Source: Stenotrophomonas sp. ISL-67 (GTDB taxonomy: Bacteria; Pseudomonadota; Gammaproteobacteria; Xanthomonadales; Xanthomonadaceae). From it: a stretch of 64,000 bases of DNA. The first letter of the stretch is position 1. The number at the start of each line of letters is the position of its first letter. The notes under the pieces were generated by a model. That model saw nothing but the letters and a program-made list of their open reading frames with translations. It was not told where the DNA came from and did not search any database. The DNA lies in NCBI RefSeq assembly GCF_018612915.1, contig NZ_JAGGRL010000001.1:62001-126000 (forward strand), read 5' to 3'. Shown piece by piece: positions 62,822-64,000 of the stretch. Position numbers and translations under genes: made by a program.

Positions 62822-64000
62822 TCAGAAACGGTAGCTGATGGTGCCGGTCACCGTGCGCGGGTTGCCGGTGAAGCAGTCGCCGAAGTTGCGGCACGGCGCG
62901 AAGTACTTCTTGTCCGAGAGGTTGGTGATGTTCAATGCCATGGTCCAGTCGGTCACCTGGATCTCGGCCAGCGCATCGACCAGGGTGTAGCTCGGCGTGC
63001 GGATGAAACCGCCGAAGCCCAGCGATTGGGTGTTGCCGACGTAACGGCCACCCACGCCCACGCGCAGGCGCGAGACGTCGTCGATCTGGAAGCCCTTGGC
63101 CAGCCACAGCGAGGAAAGCTCCTGCGGGGTGTCGTTGAGGCGCTGGTTCACTTCCATCTCGAAGTTGCTCTTGGTCACCTTGGCACGGTTGCGCGAGTAG
63201 GCGGCGGTGAGGGTGAGGTCATGGGCGAAGGTGAACTGGCCTTCCAGCTCGACGCCCTTCGACTCGATCTCACCGGTCTGCACGACGTTGAGCGGATTTT
63301 CCGGATCATTGGTCTGGCGATTGGTTTCGGTGATGCGGTACACCGCGGCGGTGACCAGCATGTTCGCAGCAGGCTGCCACTTCACGCCGCCCTCCCACTG
63401 GTCGCCCTGCATCGGCTTGAACGCATGGCCGTAGATGTCCTGGCCGGTGACCGGCAGGAACGATTCGCTGTAACTGATGTACGGCGACACGCCAGCGCCG
63501 ATTTCGCCGATCAGGCCGGCGCGCCAAGTGGTGGCGTTGTCGGTCTGGCTGGGCAGGCCTTCGGTCTTGCTGCGCGCGTGGTCGCGGCGCGCGCCGAGCA
63601 CCAGCGAGACGCGGTCGGCCCAGCGGATCTGGTCCTGCAGGTACACGCCCAGCTGGGTGGTCTGCTGGTCAGGCAGGCGGTCCCAGCCGTTGATGGTCGC
63701 GCCGGCGGACACCGGGGTGTAGATATCGATGGGGGTCGGGGTGGCATTCAGTTGCAGTGCCTCTTCCCGGTAGTCGCTGTAGTCCACGCCGGCCAGCAGC
63801 AGGTGCTGGAACGCGCCGGTGGCGAAGTCGAACTGCAGCGCGTTGTCGCTGGTCAGCGACCGCACGTCCGGGCGCACGCCGTAGGCGTTGCGGTTGAGCA
63901 CGCGCTTGTCGGCGTCGATGAACGGGTCCAGTGGATTGCTGTAGGCGTCCGGGTACAGCTCGCGGAACTCGGTCTTGCCGTCCAGGTAGCGCACCGACGA
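62822..64000 (-). CDS. TonB-dependent siderophore receptor (3' part, cut by window edge)
   Basis: The C-terminal 390-plus residues form a 22-strand-type barrel segment with typical tracts (DQIRWADRVSLVLGARRD, GVSPYISYSESFLPV, KPMQGDQWEGGVKWQP, VGVGGRYVGNTQSLGFGGFIRTPSYTLVDALAEIQV) and the terminal phenylalanine of the Bam signal in TGTISYRF. The plug and signal peptide are beyond the right edge. It resembles FhuA/FpvA-class ferric-siderophore receptors. Fur control is expected but cannot be checked here. Confidence 0.92.
   Translation of the reverse strand, partial: SSVRYLDGKTEFRELYPDAYSNPLDPFIDADKRVLNRNAYGVRPDVRSLTSDNALQFDFATGAFQHLLLAGVDYSDYREEALQLNATPTPIDIYTPVSAGATINGWDRLPDQQTTQLGVYLQDQIRWADRVSLVLGARRDHARSKTEGLPSQTDNATTWRAGLIGEIGAGVSPYISYSESFLPVTGQDIYGHAFKPMQGDQWEGGVKWQPAANMLVTAAVYRITETNRQTNDPENPLNVVQTGEIESKGVELEGQFTFAHDLTLTAAYSRNRAKVTKSNFEMEVNQRLNDTPQELSSLWLAKGFQIDDVSRLRVGVGGRYVGNTQSLGFGGFIRTPSYTLVDALAEIQVTDWTMALNITNLSDKKYFAPCRNFGDCFTGNPRTVTGTISYRF

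Overview
This window is a high-GC bacterial chromosome segment, almost certainly from Stenotrophomonas or a close relative (Gammaproteobacteria, Xanthomonadales/Lysobacterales). The evidence is the dispersed GTAG-headed palindromic repeats of the S. maltophilia SMAG type (GTAGCGCCGGCCGTTGGCCGGC and GTAGAGCCACGC variants), the gene order, and the protein sequences (short NAD-type isocitrate dehydrogenase, 3-deoxy-manno-octulosonate kinase, DUF6165 protein, PilZ beside holB). No sequence search was possible; all family calls come from reading motifs.

Core left half (1-42.9 kb). An NAD-type isocitrate dehydrogenase and a Bax-inhibitor-1 membrane protein precede a tRNA cluster (Pro, Arg, His, two identical Lys, Leu). 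Next is the protein-quality-control block tig-clpP-clpX-lon-hupB, two tRNAs (Val, Asp) and ppiD. The conserved mltD-gloB-methyltransferase-rnhA-dnaQ block and a PP2C phosphatase follow. After tRNA-Ser(CGA) come a DUF6165 gene, a family-9 glycosyltransferase, Kdo kinase, a metallo-beta-lactamase-fold protein, the SRP RNA, and a guanidine exporter under a guanidine-II riboswitch. Then come tRNA-Ser(GGA), dnaX-ybaB-recR, a HIT protein, the moxR-DUF58-transglutaminase-slp operon, a GT39 membrane glycosyltransferase, maf, and the cell-envelope/replication run yceD-rpmF-fabH-fabD-fabG-acpP-fabF-pabB-mltG-tmk-holB-pilZ, ending in tRNA-Val(CAC).

Accessory island (about 43.0-48.9 kb). Directly downstream of tRNA-Val(CAC) lies a decayed mobile region: an AlpA-like regulator, an unknown membrane-anchored protein, a 5'-truncated lambda-I-like tail assembly gene, a 38-residue proline-rich micro-gene coupled to a two-helix membrane protein, a multiply frameshifted KilA-N gene, a BrnT/BrnA toxin-antitoxin pair, and a SymE-like gene coupled to a small helical (RHH-like) protein and a third gene whose C-terminus exists again as an orphan fragment immediately downstream. 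No integrase is visible. This is the best place in the window for an undescribed system.

Right part (48.9-64 kb). Regulator/target pairs dominate: lipocalin-like protein with a divergent LysR; AraC with a divergent short-chain dehydrogenase; FAD monooxygenase with a divergent MarR. A DUF5694 protein, an H-NS-like/zinc-finger-like/FG-GAP operon, small membrane and zinc-ribbon proteins, and a YbjQ-like protein are also present. The window ends in an iron-uptake pair: a PepSY membrane protein and the 3' part of a TonB-dependent siderophore receptor cut by the right edge.

The most striking non-coding structure is a pair of 81-bp palindromes, each built of 40-nt arms around one central base, that extend the terminators of both tRNA-Ser genes back into the tRNA itself.
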